From NCBI GenBank assembly GCA_022820725.1, contig JAJEFA010000013.1:1-64000 (forward strand): a stretch of 64,000 nt of DNA, written 5' to 3'. Positions 54,161 through 63,929 of the stretch are shown piece by piece. Source of the DNA: Candidatus Binatia bacterium (GTDB lineage: Bacteria; Desulfobacterota; Binatia; Bin18). The number at the start of each line of letters is the position of its first letter. Position 1 is the first letter of the stretch. The position numbers and the translations under genes are program-made. Under the pieces are notes generated by a model, which was not told the origin of the DNA, did no database searches, and worked only from the letters and a program-made list of their open reading frames with translations.

Positions 54161-54808
54161 TCACGCAAGCACCTTCTGCGTTGTACGAAAATGCAGCTTG
54201 GCGACCTGGCCCAGGCCGTCCGGGCCGTACTGCTCCACAACGGCCTTGCCCGCAGCGATGACCTGCGGGCCGGCACCTTTCGGCAGGGGGATGGCAAAGC
54301 GGCCGCTCAAATCCTGCAAACGGCGTAAGAATGCCGCCCGGGCGACCAGCGAGGCGGCCGCAACCTCTATCTCTTGTTCGGCGCACGGCTTTTGAATGAG
54401 TTCGACGGTCCGGCCTCTCTGCATCAGGGCAGTATTGAGAAAACGCGCGTTCCCGAACTGGTCGGCAATCACCCGCTCACACGGGACGGTTTCCAGGAGG
54501 TTTTCTATGGCGCGGGCATGTCCCCAGGCGAGCAGGGTGTTGAGATTCTTGAGCGAGGCGTACAGGCTGTTGTAGCGTTCAGGGCCAATGGCCACGAGCG
54601 TGGTCGGACACAGCCTGCGGATGTGGGCGGCCAGGCTATGGGCGCGTGTATCCGAGCACGTTTTGCTGTCCCGCACGCCCAGGTCGCGCAACTGCGCTTC
54701 CTGGTCCGGTGTCACATACACCCCGGCGACGACCAGCGGACCGAAATAATCGCCCTTGCCGGATTCATCAATCCCAATTGTGCCGGTGCGAGCAGAGGCG
54801 GTTGTCAT
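54161..54808 (-). CDS. rnhC: Ribonuclease HIII-like protein lacking the N-terminal substrate-binding domain
   Basis: 215 residues. The N-terminal motif GIDESGKGDYFGPLVVAGVYV is the HIII type (DExGxGDxFGP) rather than the HII type. Further acidic catalytic residues are in VRDSKTCSD and VIADQFGN. The usual ~90-residue TBP-like substrate-binding domain of RNase HIII is missing; only the catalytic domain is present. It cleaves RNA in RNA/DNA hybrids. It overlaps purN by 4 bases. Confidence 0.85.
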   Translation of the reverse strand: MTTASARTGTIGIDESGKGDYFGPLVVAGVYVTPDQEAQLRDLGVRDSKTCSDTRAHSLAAHIRRLCPTTLVAIGPERYNSLYASLKNLNTLLAWGHARAIENLLETVPCERVIADQFGNARFLNTALMQRGRTVELIQKPCAEQEIEVAAASLVARAAFLRRLQDLSGRFAIPLPKGAGPQVIAAGKAVVEQYGPDGLGQVAKLHFRTTQKVLA

Positions 54809-55461
54809 ACGGCGGGAGACCGGAAGGCGGTTTGCGGGCGCTGGTGCTCGTCACGAATGCGGACCGTATGGTCCTGGACCACGACCCGGTCTTCGGCAAA
54901 GAGCCGGATGGCGGCGGGATAGATGCGATGTTCCTGGACCAGAATCCGGGCGCTCAGACTGTCTTCCGTATCGTCGGGATAAACGGGGACGGCGGCCTGC
55001 ATGATAATCGGGCCGTGATCCATTTCCTCGTCAACCAGGTGAACGGTTGCGCCGCTGATCCGGACTCCACGTTCCAGGGCCTGACGCTGGGCGTGCAGAC
55101 CGGGGAAGGCCGGCAGGAGGGCCGGGTGGATATTCAGAATACGTTGGGGAAAAGCCTGAATAAAACGGGCCGAGAGCAGGCGCATAAAGCCGGCCAGAAT
55201 GACCAGTTCAACCTCGTGGTCCCGCAAGAGCGTCACCAGATGCCGGTCAAACTCTTCCCGGGCAGCAAAGCCGGTGTGAGACAGCACCGCGGTCGGGAGG
55301 CCGTGACGCCGCGCCCGCACCAGACCATAGGCATCGCTCCGGTTACTCACCACCACCCGGATTCGGGCCGGCAGGTCTCCGCGCTCAATGGCCTCAATAA
55401 TGGCCTGGAGGTTGGTGCCGCCCCCGGAGATGAGAACGCCAAGAGAGAGAGGTGTCGTCAT
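54805..55461 (-). CDS. purN: Phosphoribosylglycinamide formyltransferase
   Basis: 218 residues. It transfers a formyl group from 10-formyl-THF in purine synthesis. The substrate-binding ISGGGTNLQAII is at the N-terminus, LAGFMRLLS and the catalytic Asn-His in LNIHPALLPAF follow, and the catalytic Asp is in VDEEMDHGPII. All are intact. It lies between comF and rnhC on the same strand, 6 and -4 bases apart. Confidence 0.96.
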   Translation of the reverse strand: MTTPLSLGVLISGGGTNLQAIIEAIERGDLPARIRVVVSNRSDAYGLVRARRHGLPTAVLSHTGFAAREEFDRHLVTLLRDHEVELVILAGFMRLLSARFIQAFPQRILNIHPALLPAFPGLHAQRQALERGVRISGATVHLVDEEMDHGPIIMQAAVPVYPDDTEDSLSARILVQEHRIYPAAIRLFAEDRVVVQDHTVRIRDEHQRPQTAFRSPAV

Positions 55462-55467
55462 ACGCTC

Positions 55468-56253
55468 TTAGAGATCGACCACTCGGGCGAGAGTAAAAAC
55501 ATCAACACTGCGCGCCCCATTCTGGTACAGGGTTCGGGCACACTCTTCAACCGTCGCGCCGGAGGTATACACATCGTCCACAAGGAGGAAGCGTTTTCCC
55601 CGTGCCAGGGCGGGCGTATTGACCCGAAAGGCTCCTCGGACATTGGCGCGACGATCCTCCCCGCTCAGCTGCGTCTGGGGTTGGGTCGGCCGGATGCGGC
55701 TGAGCAGCCAGGGATCAACCGGGGTATTGATATGCCGCCCAATCGCCCGGGCCAGGACGAGCGATTGGTTGAAGCCACGCCAGCGCAGCCTGCTCAGGTG
55801 CAGGGGAACAGGAATAACGCGGTCATAGTCCTCCGTCAGCCCCGCGCCCTGCTGCCGGGCGCGGGAAAAATGATGCGCCGCAAGTCCGGCGAGCGCCTTG
55901 CCGGCTCTCATATTGCGCGCGTATTTGAAGCGGAAGATGCCCCGGCGGAGAGGCTGGGACGAGGTGCTTGACGTACCATACGCGGCCCCCGCCCGCGCGT
56001 AACGGAAACCGGGCGGCTGTTGCAGGCACTGGTGGCAGACATGGTCGGGTCCGACTCCGGAGGCAAAGGGGCGGCCGCAACGGGGACAGAGCGGAGAGTG
56101 GATGACCTGAATCCGGCCCTGACACCCTGGGCAGAAGGCCCGGTCCGCCGGAAGACCGGCGGAGCAGTTGAGGCAGCGCCACGGGTACAGCACGGTGAGT
56201 GCCGTCCGAGCCGCGCTCCCGAGCCGATGTCGCCACGCGCGTCCCTTCCACAT
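55468..56253 (-). CDS. comF: ComF family phosphoribosyltransferase-like protein
   Basis: 261 residues. The N-terminal double zinc finger has CLNC/CPGC and CPRC/CHQC. The C-terminal PRTase fold has the PRPP loop FLLVDDVYTSGATVEECA. Family members assist uptake of single-stranded DNA in natural transformation or act in nucleotide handling. First gene of the comF-purN-rnhC operon; the divergent gap to the DUF35 gene is ~210 bases. Confidence 0.9.
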   Translation of the reverse strand: MWKGRAWRHRLGSAARTALTVLYPWRCLNCSAGLPADRAFCPGCQGRIQVIHSPLCPRCGRPFASGVGPDHVCHQCLQQPPGFRYARAGAAYGTSSTSSQPLRRGIFRFKYARNMRAGKALAGLAAHHFSRARQQGAGLTEDYDRVIPVPLHLSRLRWRGFNQSLVLARAIGRHINTPVDPWLLSRIRPTQPQTQLSGEDRRANVRGAFRVNTPALARGKRFLLVDDVYTSGATVEECARTLYQNGARSVDVFTLARVVDL

Positions 56254-56465
56254 GCCCGTAATTTTTCCTCCTCCTCGGGCTCGTTGTGTCGCTGAAAAAA
56301 CTCTTCAGGCCTTGTTTTGCCAGGAGTGCTCGTATATTGGTAGCTGCACTGTAGCACAGATTTTTTCGGTCCTGCCCATGAGCCCGAGCGGACGACCGGC
56401 AGGTGGCGCTCCGGCGATACCTTGACAAGCGGGAACAGGAGCGGACCAGGAGAGAGGACGCGGGA

Positions 56466-56912
56466 ATGACGAATACCCAACGGGCAATCGCACCGATGTT
56501 GCGCTTGCCCGCCGCCCCGGACGAAAAACCGTATCTGGTCGGCTATCGATGCCCCGAGTGTCAGGCCACGTATATCGGCGGGAACCGGGTCGGCTGCAGC
56601 AAGTGCACCTTTGTCGGAGATTTGCCCGAGGTGCGGCTCAGCGACCACGGCACGCTCTACGTGTACTCCATCGTGCACCAGTCCGCGCCCGGCATTCCGG
56701 TCCCGTACGTCTCCGCCATTGTTGACCTCCCGGAAGGGGTGAGCGTCCGGTGCAATCTGGTCGATATCGAGCCCGACCCGCAAAAGATCGCATTCGGTAT
56801 GCCGGTGGACATGGTGACGCGGAAGGTGCGCGAGCGCACGGAAAAAAACGCGCACGGAGAAGAAGAGACAATCGACATTATTGCTTTCTTTTTCAGGCCG
56901 CGCAAAGATTAA
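56466..56912 (+). CDS. DUF35 zinc-ribbon/OB-fold protein (thiolase partner)
   Basis: 148 residues from ATG 56466. The zinc ribbon uses C29, C32, C44 and C47; an OB fold follows (GTLYVYSIVHQSAPGIPVPYVSAIVDLPEG over ~30 residues). It resembles ChsH2-type and archaeal DUF35 proteins that bind an SCP2-type thiolase and shape its acyl-CoA site. The thiolase gene follows 32 bases later. This is the unfused counterpart of the C-terminal domain of the protein at 28947-30347. Confidence 0.88.
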   Translation: MTNTQRAIAPMLRLPAAPDEKPYLVGYRCPECQATYIGGNRVGCSKCTFVGDLPEVRLSDHGTLYVYSIVHQSAPGIPVPYVSAIVDLPEGVSVRCNLVDIEPDPQKIAFGMPVDMVTRKVRERTEKNAHGEEETIDIIAFFFRPRKD

Positions 56913-56944
56913 AGAAAGCTGATAACGGCAAAGGGGTGTCAATT

Positions 56945-58081
56945 ATGAGAGACGTATATGTGGTCGGTGTCGGCATGATCAAGTTTGGACGCTATCCTGA
57001 CAAGGATGTCTCCCAAATGGGAGCGGAAGCGGGAGTCCGCGCCCTCAAAGATGCCGGGGCGTCTATCAAAGACGTTGAGATGTTGGTGTGTGGGAATTTG
57101 TTCCAGGCGAATGCCATGAACGCGCAGAAGATTCTGCAGCAGATTGGCCAGACCGGCATCCCCGCCCTCAATGTCTCGAACGCGTGCGCCACCGGTTCGA
57201 CCGCCTTTCGCGAGGCCTATGTCGGGGTCGCGTCCGGGATGTACGATATCACCATGGCCGTTGGTGTTGAGCAGATGGGAAAGATGGGTTTGCTCGGTGG
57301 CGGAGCCCGGAGCGGCGGAGAGAGCGTTGAAGGCGTATTGGGCAGCGGCCTGATGCCGGCCGTCTTTGGTCAGGCCGGCGTGGAACATATGCGCAAGCAC
57401 GGCACGACGGCCGAGCATTTCGCCAAAATCTCGGTGAAGAACCATAAACATTCCGTGCACAATCCCTTGTCCCAGTACCAGGTTGAGGTGTCGCTGGATG
57501 ATGTGATGAACGCCCGTATGGTGGCCTACCCCAATACGCTCTATATGTGTTGTCCGACCGGAGACGGTGCGGCGGCGGCGATCCTGATGTCGGAAGACAA
57601 GATCAAGCAGTTTACCACTCAACCGATCAAAGTCGCGACTTCCGTCCTGACCTCGGACCCCTATACCGACCGGGATCTGACCATGCCCGATGTCAACACC
57701 CTGACGCAGAATGCGGCAAAAGAAGCCTATGAAAAGGCCGGTATCGGGCCGCAGGACCTGAGTGTGGTCGAACTCCACGACTGTTTTGCCACGGCAGAAC
57801 TGCTGCATTACGAGAACCTGGGTCTGTGTGCCGAAGGGGAAGCCGGACGGATGATCGACGAAGGGCGAACCGAACTGGGTGGCGATATTCCGGTCAACGT
57901 CAGTGGGGGCCTGCTCTCCAAGGGGCACCCGCTCGGGGCAACCGGAGTGGCGAACATCTATGAGATTGTGACGCAGCTCCGAGGCCAGGGGGGAGCGCGC
58001 CAGGTTGAAGGAGCCCAGGCCGGCCTCGCCCATGTCATCGGCCTCGGGTCGGCCTGTACGATCCATATCCTGACCACCTAA
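56945..58081 (+). CDS. SCP2-type thiolase family protein
   Basis: 378 residues from ATG 56945. The Cys nucleophile is C81 in SNACATGSTAF, the SCPx signature VVELHDCFATAELL is present, and the His motif is KGHPLGATG. The C-terminus AHVIGLGSACTIHIL completes the fold. Catalytic residues are intact. It probably forms a complex with the upstream DUF35 protein, acting as an acyltransferase, thiolase or retro-aldolase on an acyl-CoA. Confidence 0.9.
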   Translation: MRDVYVVGVGMIKFGRYPDKDVSQMGAEAGVRALKDAGASIKDVEMLVCGNLFQANAMNAQKILQQIGQTGIPALNVSNACATGSTAFREAYVGVASGMYDITMAVGVEQMGKMGLLGGGARSGGESVEGVLGSGLMPAVFGQAGVEHMRKHGTTAEHFAKISVKNHKHSVHNPLSQYQVEVSLDDVMNARMVAYPNTLYMCCPTGDGAAAAILMSEDKIKQFTTQPIKVATSVLTSDPYTDRDLTMPDVNTLTQNAAKEAYEKAGIGPQDLSVVELHDCFATAELLHYENLGLCAEGEAGRMIDEGRTELGGDIPVNVSGGLLSKGHPLGATGVANIYEIVTQLRGQGGARQVEGAQAGLAHVIGLGSACTIHILTT

Positions 58082-58107
58082 TCGCCGAAGTCTACGATTT
58101 TCTGTGG

Positions 58108-58138
58108 AGGGGTTGGTGCCTGAGTGTCACCAACCCCT
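58108..58138 (+). terminator. Strong hairpin after the thiolase gene
   Basis: AGGGGTTGGTG/CACCAACCCCT with a 9-base loop lies 27 bases past the stop codon. It is not followed by a U-tract, so termination would have to be Rho-assisted or the hairpin protects the mRNA end. Confidence 0.5.
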
Positions 58139-58193
58139 GTTGCGCTTGTGCGGAACGTCCCGGCCACACAGAAGACGACCGTATGGGAGAGTT

Positions 58194-58682
58194 ATGGACC
58201 TGCCAATTGTCAAAAAGCTGAAAAAAGAGCTGGACGAATTATACCACGAACTCAATGTCCGCATTCCGAAAGACCTCCAGGAGGCGGCCGCCCATGGCGA
58301 CCTGAGTGAAAATGCCGAGTATGATGCGGCGCGCGCGCGTCAGGACTATGTCCGCGCCCGGATCGCCCAACTGACCGACCGGATGCAGCAACTTTCGCTG
58401 TATGACCTGTCGAGCATTCCCAAAGGTTCGATTGCCTATGGCAGCCGGGTCACGCTCGAAGAGGTCGAGTCGGGCGAGGTCGTTGAGTACCAGATCGTTT
58501 TTCCTGAAGAAGTTGACCCTGCCGAGGGACAAATTTCGCTGCACTCCCCGATTGGCCAGGCCCTGTTACACAAGGAACTCGACGACGAAGTGGAGATCGT
58601 CACTCCTCAGGGCCGGCAGTCCTATACGATTATCGAGCTGGCCACCCTGCACGATCTTGAAAACGGCGGAAAGGGGAAATGA
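58194..58682 (+). CDS. greA: Transcription elongation factor GreA
   Basis: 162 residues from ATG 58194. The N-terminal coiled coil carries the signature HGDLSENAEYDAAR, whose acidic tip rescues backtracked RNA polymerase. The C-terminal domain has IPKGSIAYGSRVTLEEVE and SPIGQALLHKELDDEVEI. Complete, monocistronic, with a strong terminator downstream. Confidence 0.95.
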   Translation: MDLPIVKKLKKELDELYHELNVRIPKDLQEAAAHGDLSENAEYDAARARQDYVRARIAQLTDRMQQLSLYDLSSIPKGSIAYGSRVTLEEVESGEVVEYQIVFPEEVDPAEGQISLHSPIGQALLHKELDDEVEIVTPQGRQSYTIIELATLHDLENGGKGK

Positions 58683-58743
58683 GACCGGCTGCGCCTCTTG
58701 CGTGAGAGGCGAGGATCGTTTAGCCTAGGGTGGGAAGCAGGGG

Positions 58744-58772
58744 AAAAGTGGGCGGGAGCCCACTTTTTTTTT
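58744..58772 (+). terminator. Very strong Rho-independent terminator between greA and rimP
   Basis: Stem AAAAGTGGGC/GCCCACTTTT with a 4-base loop, running into an uninterrupted T tract. It ends four bases before the rimP ATG, so it may also control rimP expression. Confidence 0.85.
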
Positions 58773-58776
58773 CCGT

Positions 58777-59307
58777 ATGCAACCCTCAGTTCAAGAGATT
58801 ACCCGGCAGGTCGAGACCCTGGCCGCTCCCCTGGCCGAGGATGAAGGCTTCGAGCTGTGGGGCGTGGTCCTGTTGACCGAGAACGGCCGCTGGGTACTGC
58901 GGGTTTTGTTGGAACACAGAGACGGGGTGACGCTTGACGACTGCACCCGAGTGCATAGACAACTGAGCGACGTGCTGGATGTGCATGACCCGATTCCATG
59001 GCGCTATACACTGGAAGTGTCCTCCCCCGGTCTTCAGCGTCCGCTTTTTCGTCTCAGCCAGTGTCAACGCTATATGGGACAGCCGATCCGCTTACAGACG
59101 AAAACTGCCCAGGACGGCAAGCGGGCTTTCATTGGCCCGATATGTGCAGTAGAAGAGAATGCTATCAGCGTCGTTGACCAGGAAAGAGGAACCGTTCGGG
59201 TGAGTTGGGCGAATGTGGCGCGGGCCCATGTCGATCTTCCTCTCCCCCTGCCCGGCAAGAGTCCCGAGAGGAAGAAACGGAAAGGCAGACGCCGCCAGAC
59301 GAGGTGA
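58777..59307 (+). CDS. rimP: Ribosome maturation factor RimP
   Basis: 176 residues. The N-terminal alpha-beta domain (FELWGVVLLTENGRWVLRVLLEHRDGVTLDDCTRVHRQLSDVLD over ~44 residues) and the strictly conserved LEVSSPGLQRPLF define the family. A basic C-terminal tail (KSPERKKRKGRRR) is extra. It assists 30S subunit maturation. It leads the conserved rimP-nusA-ylxR-infB operon. There is no ribosome site between the terminator and the ATG. Confidence 0.95.
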   Translation: MQPSVQEITRQVETLAAPLAEDEGFELWGVVLLTENGRWVLRVLLEHRDGVTLDDCTRVHRQLSDVLDVHDPIPWRYTLEVSSPGLQRPLFRLSQCQRYMGQPIRLQTKTAQDGKRAFIGPICAVEENAISVVDQERGTVRVSWANVARAHVDLPLPLPGKSPERKKRKGRRRQTR

Positions 59308-59312
59308 CCGCT

Positions 59313-60707
59313 ATGCAGCCAGACTTGAATCGGGTGATCGAACAAGTCAGTAAAGAAAAAGGGATGGACCGGAGCGTTATCGTTGAGGCGCTCGAGAGCG
59401 CCATGCTGTCTGCGGCCCGCCGAACCTTTGGCCAGAAGCAGATCGAGGCGAAGTTTAATGAGGACATCGGTGAGGTTGAACTCTTTGAAATCAAAACGGT
59501 GGTCGGGACCGTGAGCGATGCGGAAACCGAAATAGAGATAGCGGAAGCGCAGGAGACGCTGGACCCCGAGGCTCAGATTGGCGACGAACTGCTCAGCAAG
59601 CTGCCCGCAGCGTCTTTTGGGCGTATTGCCGCCCAGGTGGCCAAGCAGAGTGTCATTCAGAAGGTCCGCGAGGCAGAACGCGAGCTGATCTATAATGAAT
59701 TCAAGAACCGGAAAGGGGAACTCTTTTCCGGGATCGTTCAGCGTGTTGAACGGCGGAACATCATTGTCAATTTGGGTCGTACGGACGCGGTTCTGCCTGA
59801 AAAGGAGCAGATTCCCTGGGAGCGATACCGTCAGGGGGATCGGATACGCGCCTATATCCTTGATGTTGATCTGGCGCAAAAAGGTCCCCAGATCGTCCTT
59901 TCCCGCACGCACCCGGGGTTCTTGATCAAACTGTTCGAGCAAGAAGCCCCGGAGGTGTACGAAGGCATTGTGGAAATCAAGGGCGCCGCCCGAGAACCGG
60001 GCACCCGCGCAAAGATTGGCGTGCACTCAACCGACCCGGATGTCGACCCGGTGGGCGCCTGTGTCGGGATGAAGGGGACGCGTGTCCAAGCCGTTGTCCA
60101 GGAACTCCGGGGAGAACGGATCGATATTGTCCCCTGGACGCCTGACCCGGCTGAATATGTGTGTCGAGCCATTCTGCCGGCCAAGGTTGCCAAGATTATT
60201 CTGGATGAAGATGAAAACACCATGGAAGTGATTGTCCCGGACGATCAGCTCTCTCTGGCGATCGGGAAGAAGGGCCAAAATGTCCGGCTGGCTTCCCGCC
60301 TGACGGACTGGAAGCTGGACGTCCGGTCCGAGTCGGAAGTCGAGTTGGAACATGTCCAGGCCCTTGAAGCGCTGACGGCCATCCCGGGCATAGGGGAGTC
60401 GAGCGCCGATATTACGGCAGAGCTCTTATACCAACAGGGCTTCAAATCGGCTCAGGATATCGCCGGTGCCGATATTGAGGTGCTGCTTGAAGTGGAAGGG
60501 ATCGGACCGGACCGGGCTGCAGCGATTTTGACAGCGGCCCAGACGCAGGCGGAGAAAATAGCGGCGGAACAGGAGGCCGCGCTCAGCGAACAGGACACCG
60601 CGGCCTCTGAGACGCCGGCGGAAAATACGCAGGAAGAATCTGCCCCGGCTCCCGTTGACGGAGGAGACCGGGCAGAGCCGACAGGAGCAACTGCTGAAGA
60701 CGTATGA
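59313..60707 (+). CDS. nusA: Transcription termination/antitermination protein NusA
   Basis: 464 residues from ATG 59313. The N-terminal RNAP-binding domain is residues ~1-125. The S1 domain covers GELFSGIVQRVERRNIIVNLG to SRTHPGF. Two KH domains contain GVHSTDPDVDPVGACVGMKG and LSLAIGKKGQNVRLA. A helix-hairpin-helix region (LEALTAIPGIGESSADI, LEVEGIGPDRAAAIL) follows, then an acidic Glu/Ala-rich tail. It overlaps ylxR by 4 bases. Confidence 0.96.
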   Translation: MQPDLNRVIEQVSKEKGMDRSVIVEALESAMLSAARRTFGQKQIEAKFNEDIGEVELFEIKTVVGTVSDAETEIEIAEAQETLDPEAQIGDELLSKLPAASFGRIAAQVAKQSVIQKVREAERELIYNEFKNRKGELFSGIVQRVERRNIIVNLGRTDAVLPEKEQIPWERYRQGDRIRAYILDVDLAQKGPQIVLSRTHPGFLIKLFEQEAPEVYEGIVEIKGAAREPGTRAKIGVHSTDPDVDPVGACVGMKGTRVQAVVQELRGERIDIVPWTPDPAEYVCRAILPAKVAKIILDEDENTMEVIVPDDQLSLAIGKKGQNVRLASRLTDWKLDVRSESEVELEHVQALEALTAIPGIGESSADITAELLYQQGFKSAQDIAGADIEVLLEVEGIGPDRAAAILTAAQTQAEKIAAEQEAALSEQDTAASETPAENTQEESAPAPVDGGDRAEPTGATAEDV

Positions 60708-60970
60708 AGCACACCGAGCCGATTCGGACCTGTCTGGGATGTGGCCACCGGGAGAAGAAAGGCCGGTTGTTACGGTTGACGGTCACGTCTCAAGGCCGGC
60801 TCATTCCCGCCGACCGCCATGGTCGAGGCGGATATCTGCATGCCAGTCGAGAATGTGTTCATGCTTTTGTCAACGCACGGACGAAGAGTTGTCGCTCCTT
60901 ACGGGCGGTATGCTCCCGCGAGGCGCGGGTGAGCTATGCTGCCCTGATAGAGCCCAGCCTGCCGGGGTGA
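60704..60970 (+). CDS. ylxR: YlxR (DUF448) RNA-binding protein
   Basis: 88 residues, coupled to nusA by ATGA. RTCLGCGHREKKGRLLRL is the family signature, followed by GRGGYLHASRECVHAFVNAR. It is a nucleoid/RNA-associated protein, proposed to interact with RNase P, always between nusA and infB. No L7Ae-like ylxQ gene follows. Confidence 0.92.
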   Translation: MKHTEPIRTCLGCGHREKKGRLLRLTVTSQGRLIPADRHGRGGYLHASRECVHAFVNARTKSCRSLRAVCSREARVSYAALIEPSLPG

Positions 60971-60990
60971 AGAGACGGCGATGAGGTCAT

Positions 60991-63846
60991 ATGTCACGCA
61001 AGCGTATCCATGAATTAGCCAAGGAATGGGCAGTCGAAACGCGGCAAGTGCTGACTCAGCTTGAAGTCCTGGGCATCCACGGGAAAAAGGCCCAAAGCAC
61101 GCTCTTGGAGCAAGAAGCCGAGGCCGTGCAACAGGCGCTGCAGTCGCTTGCGGCTCCTCCGCTCGTCCTCGGAGAGGAAAAAATCGTTGCCGAGCGTGTG
61201 GTCACCGAGCTTGACCAGCAAAAAGAGCATGCGGTGGCCGCTCGGGAAGAGATTCGCGAGAACCGTATTCGTCCCGACGTGATTCGACGCCGGAAGCGCG
61301 TCGAGGTCCTGGTCGACGACCCGACGGTGGGGTCTGAATCGGCTCCGGTCGCGTTTTCGGCGCCCACCGTTGAAGAGCCGCTGCCGACCTTTGCGCCGGT
61401 TGCGTTTGATACCCCCGGACAGCAGCCCGCTCCGTTTATGCCCGAACCCCTCTCTCCCGAGACACCGGCCTTCGAGCTTCCTCCCGAGTCGATGGAAGAG
61501 CCGTACCAACAGGAGGCCCGAGGTGAGGCTCCTGAGCTGTCCATACCGGTCTCGGTTGATGACGGAGCCGCCAGCGTCGAGGAAGAGCCGGAGTCTGTTG
61601 AACAAGAAGAGCCGCCCGCGGCCGTCCCCGGCGACGATATCCCGGTCGAGGAACCGCAGCTCACGGTTGTCGCCCAGGCCCCTCCTGCAGGAGAGACCGG
61701 TGCAGACTCGGCTCCCGCCTCGGAGGACGCCGGGAAAGAGGGCGCTCGTCCGGCGCGGGTGCTGGGTCGGATCGATCTTGGTAAACTCGCCGAACCTTCC
61801 CGCCCACCCAGCCTCACCCGCCCACCTTCTTCTCCCGCTTTCCCCGCCGATGCCGGCATCCGTGAGGGGACGAGCGGTGCAGGTACCGGGGCGAGCGGGA
61901 AAAAGCGCGGCAAGAAGCGGAAGGTTGTCCGCAGCGCCGAGTCGCTCGATGTCCAAGAGCGAGAGGCGCACGTCACCCGCGGGGCCAAAAAGAAGAGGAT
62001 CCTGCCGGGCAAGGAGCAGCGGCAGACCGAAATTACCGTCCCCAAGGCCAGCAAGCGTGTTGTCCGGATCTCCGAGGTGATCACCGTTGGAGATCTCGCC
62101 CACAGTCTGGGGATCAAGGTTGGAGAGGTCATTAAAAAGCTGATGGGCCTCGGGGTCATGGCGACCATTAATCAGATCCTCGATCATGATACGGCCTCGC
62201 TCGTGGCGGCGGACTTCGAATATACGGTCGAGAATGTGGCCTTTGATGCGGAGTCTGTTCTGGAAGACGAGCACGAAGCCTCAGAGGATGAGGGCACGCT
62301 TGAGCCCCGGCCACCGGTGGTGACCATCATGGGGCATGTCGACCACGGGAAAACATCGCTGTTGGACAAGATCCGCCAGACGAATGTCACCGATCACGAA
62401 CAGGGCGGCATTACCCAACATATCGGAGCCTATAACGTGCCGGTCGAAGGCCGGAGCGTGACGTTTCTTGACACCCCGGGCCACGAGGCCTTCACCTCCA
62501 TGCGCGCGCGTGGCGCCAAGGCAACCGATATTGTGACGCTGGTGGTGGCCGCGGACGATGGGGTCATGCCCCAGACCGTTGAGGCCATTAATCACGCCCA
62601 GGCGGCTGAGGTGCCCATCATTGTGGCGGTGAATAAAATAGACAAACCGGGGGCGGACCCCGAACGGGTCAAGCGTGAGCTGATGTCCCATGGTCTGGTC
62701 GCGGAGGATCTGGGCGGGGATATTATCTTTGCGCCGGTGTCCGCGCTCACCGGAGAGGGGATTGCACATCTTTTGGAAATGCTGACTCTCCAGGCCGACA
62801 TCATGGAACTGCGCGCCAATCCGGACAAATTTGCGCGGGGGGTCATTGTGGAAGCCCAGCTCGACCGGGGCCGCGGGGCGGTCGCCACCGTGCTGATCCA
62901 AGAGGGCCAGTTGAAAGTCGGCGACCCCTTTGTGTGCGGCACGGAACATGGCCGGGTCCGGGCCATGATGGACAGTCGGGGCCAGAAGGTGAAAATCGCC
63001 CTCCCGTCCATGCCGGTCGAGATTCTTGGCCTGACCGGCGTGCCTGAGGCCGGGGATACGTTTGTCGCCCTGGGTGATGAAGCCAAGGTGCGCCAGATTG
63101 CAGAATACCGGACAGAGAAGCGGCGTGAGACGGAATTGACAAAGAGCAGTCGGACCTCGCTCGAAGACTTTTATCAACAGGCCCAAGCCGGGGAAGTGCA
63201 GGAGCTGCGGGTGATTATCAAAGCCGATGTCCAGGGCTCAGCCGAAGCGGTGCGGGATGCGCTGACCCGGTTGTCGACCGACGAGGTGAAGCTGACCGTG
63301 CTCCACGCCTCTGTTGGCGGCATCTCCGAATCCGACGTGTTGCTCGCCTCGGCCTCGCAGGGCGTTATTATCGGTTTTAATGTCCGTCCCGAGATCAAGG
63401 CCGCTCAGCTCGCGGACCGGGAGGGCATTGAGCTGCGACTGTATGGCATCATTTATGATGTCATTGCCGATGTCCGGGCGGCCATGGAAGGCATGCTTGC
63501 TCCGACCTATAAGGAAAATCCGCTCGGTCGAGCGGAAGTCCGGGAGGTCTTTTCGGTTTCAAAGATTGGCCTGGTTGCCGGCTGCATGGTGGTCGAGGGT
63601 GGAGTCACGCGCGGGGCCCAGGTGCGCGTGGTCCGTGATCACGTGGTGGTCCACACGGGGCGTCTTTCGACGCTGCGTCGCTTCAAGGATGACGTCCGCG
63701 AGGTCTCGGCCGGAACGGAATGCGGAGCCAGCGTCGAGAATTTTCAGGATGTCAAAGTCGGCGATGTCCTGGAGGTGTATGAGCTCGAAGAAGTTGCGCG
63801 GCGCCTCGAACCACGCTCCCGGGAAGTGGAACAACACGCGTCATAG
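60991..63846 (+). CDS. infB: Translation initiation factor IF-2
   Basis: 951 residues. An N-terminal IF2N motif ([25 protein letters not shown]), a long Pro/Glu-rich linker (residues ~100-330) and a second IF2N motif ([25 protein letters not shown]) precede the GTPase core. G1 is GHVDHGKT at residue 448 on. Switch I has [12 protein letters not shown]3 is DTPGHEAF and G4 is NKIDKPGAD. Domains II-IV follow, complete to the C-terminus. It delivers initiator tRNA to the 30S subunit. Confidence 0.97.
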   Translation: MSRKRIHELAKEWAVETRQVLTQLEVLGIHGKKAQSTLLEQEAEAVQQALQSLAAPPLVLGEEKIVAERVVTELDQQKEHAVAAREEIRENRIRPDVIRRRKRVEVLVDDPTVGSESAPVAFSAPTVEEPLPTFAPVAFDTPGQQPAPFMPEPLSPETPAFELPPESMEEPYQQEARGEAPELSIPVSVDDGAASVEEEPESVEQEEPPAAVPGDDIPVEEPQLTVVAQAPPAGETGADSAPASEDAGKEGARPARVLGRIDLGKLAEPSRPPSLTRPPSSPAFPADAGIREGTSGAGTGASGKKRGKKRKVVRSAESLDVQEREAHVTRGAKKKRILPGKEQRQTEITVPKASKRVVRISEVITVGDLAHSLGIKVGEVIKKLMGLGVMATINQILDHDTASLVAADFEYTVENVAFDAESVLEDEHEASEDEGTLEPRPPVVTIMGHVDHGKTSLLDKIRQTNVTDHEQGGITQHIGAYNVPVEGRSVTFLDTPGHEAFTSMRARGAKATDIVTLVVAADDGVMPQTVEAINHAQAAEVPIIVAVNKIDKPGADPERVKRELMSHGLVAEDLGGDIIFAPVSALTGEGIAHLLEMLTLQADIMELRANPDKFARGVIVEAQLDRGRGAVATVLIQEGQLKVGDPFVCGTEHGRVRAMMDSRGQKVKIALPSMPVEILGLTGVPEAGDTFVALGDEAKVRQIAEYRTEKRRETELTKSSRTSLEDFYQQAQAGEVQELRVIIKADVQGSAEAVRDALTRLSTDEVKLTVLHASVGGISESDVLLASASQGVIIGFNVRPEIKAAQLADREGIELRLYGIIYDVIADVRAAMEGMLAPTYKENPLGRAEVREVFSVSKIGLVAGCMVVEGGVTRGAQVRVVRDHVVVHTGRLSTLRRFKDDVREVSAGTECGASVENFQDVKVGDVLEVYELEEVARRLEPRSREVEQHAS

Positions 63847-63929
63847 GACAGGGGAAAGCGGCAGGGTGGTGCGAGCGGGCAGCGCGGTCCGCCACCTGTC
63901 TGTTCCCGTGCCCTCTCAGGAGGAGGCCG

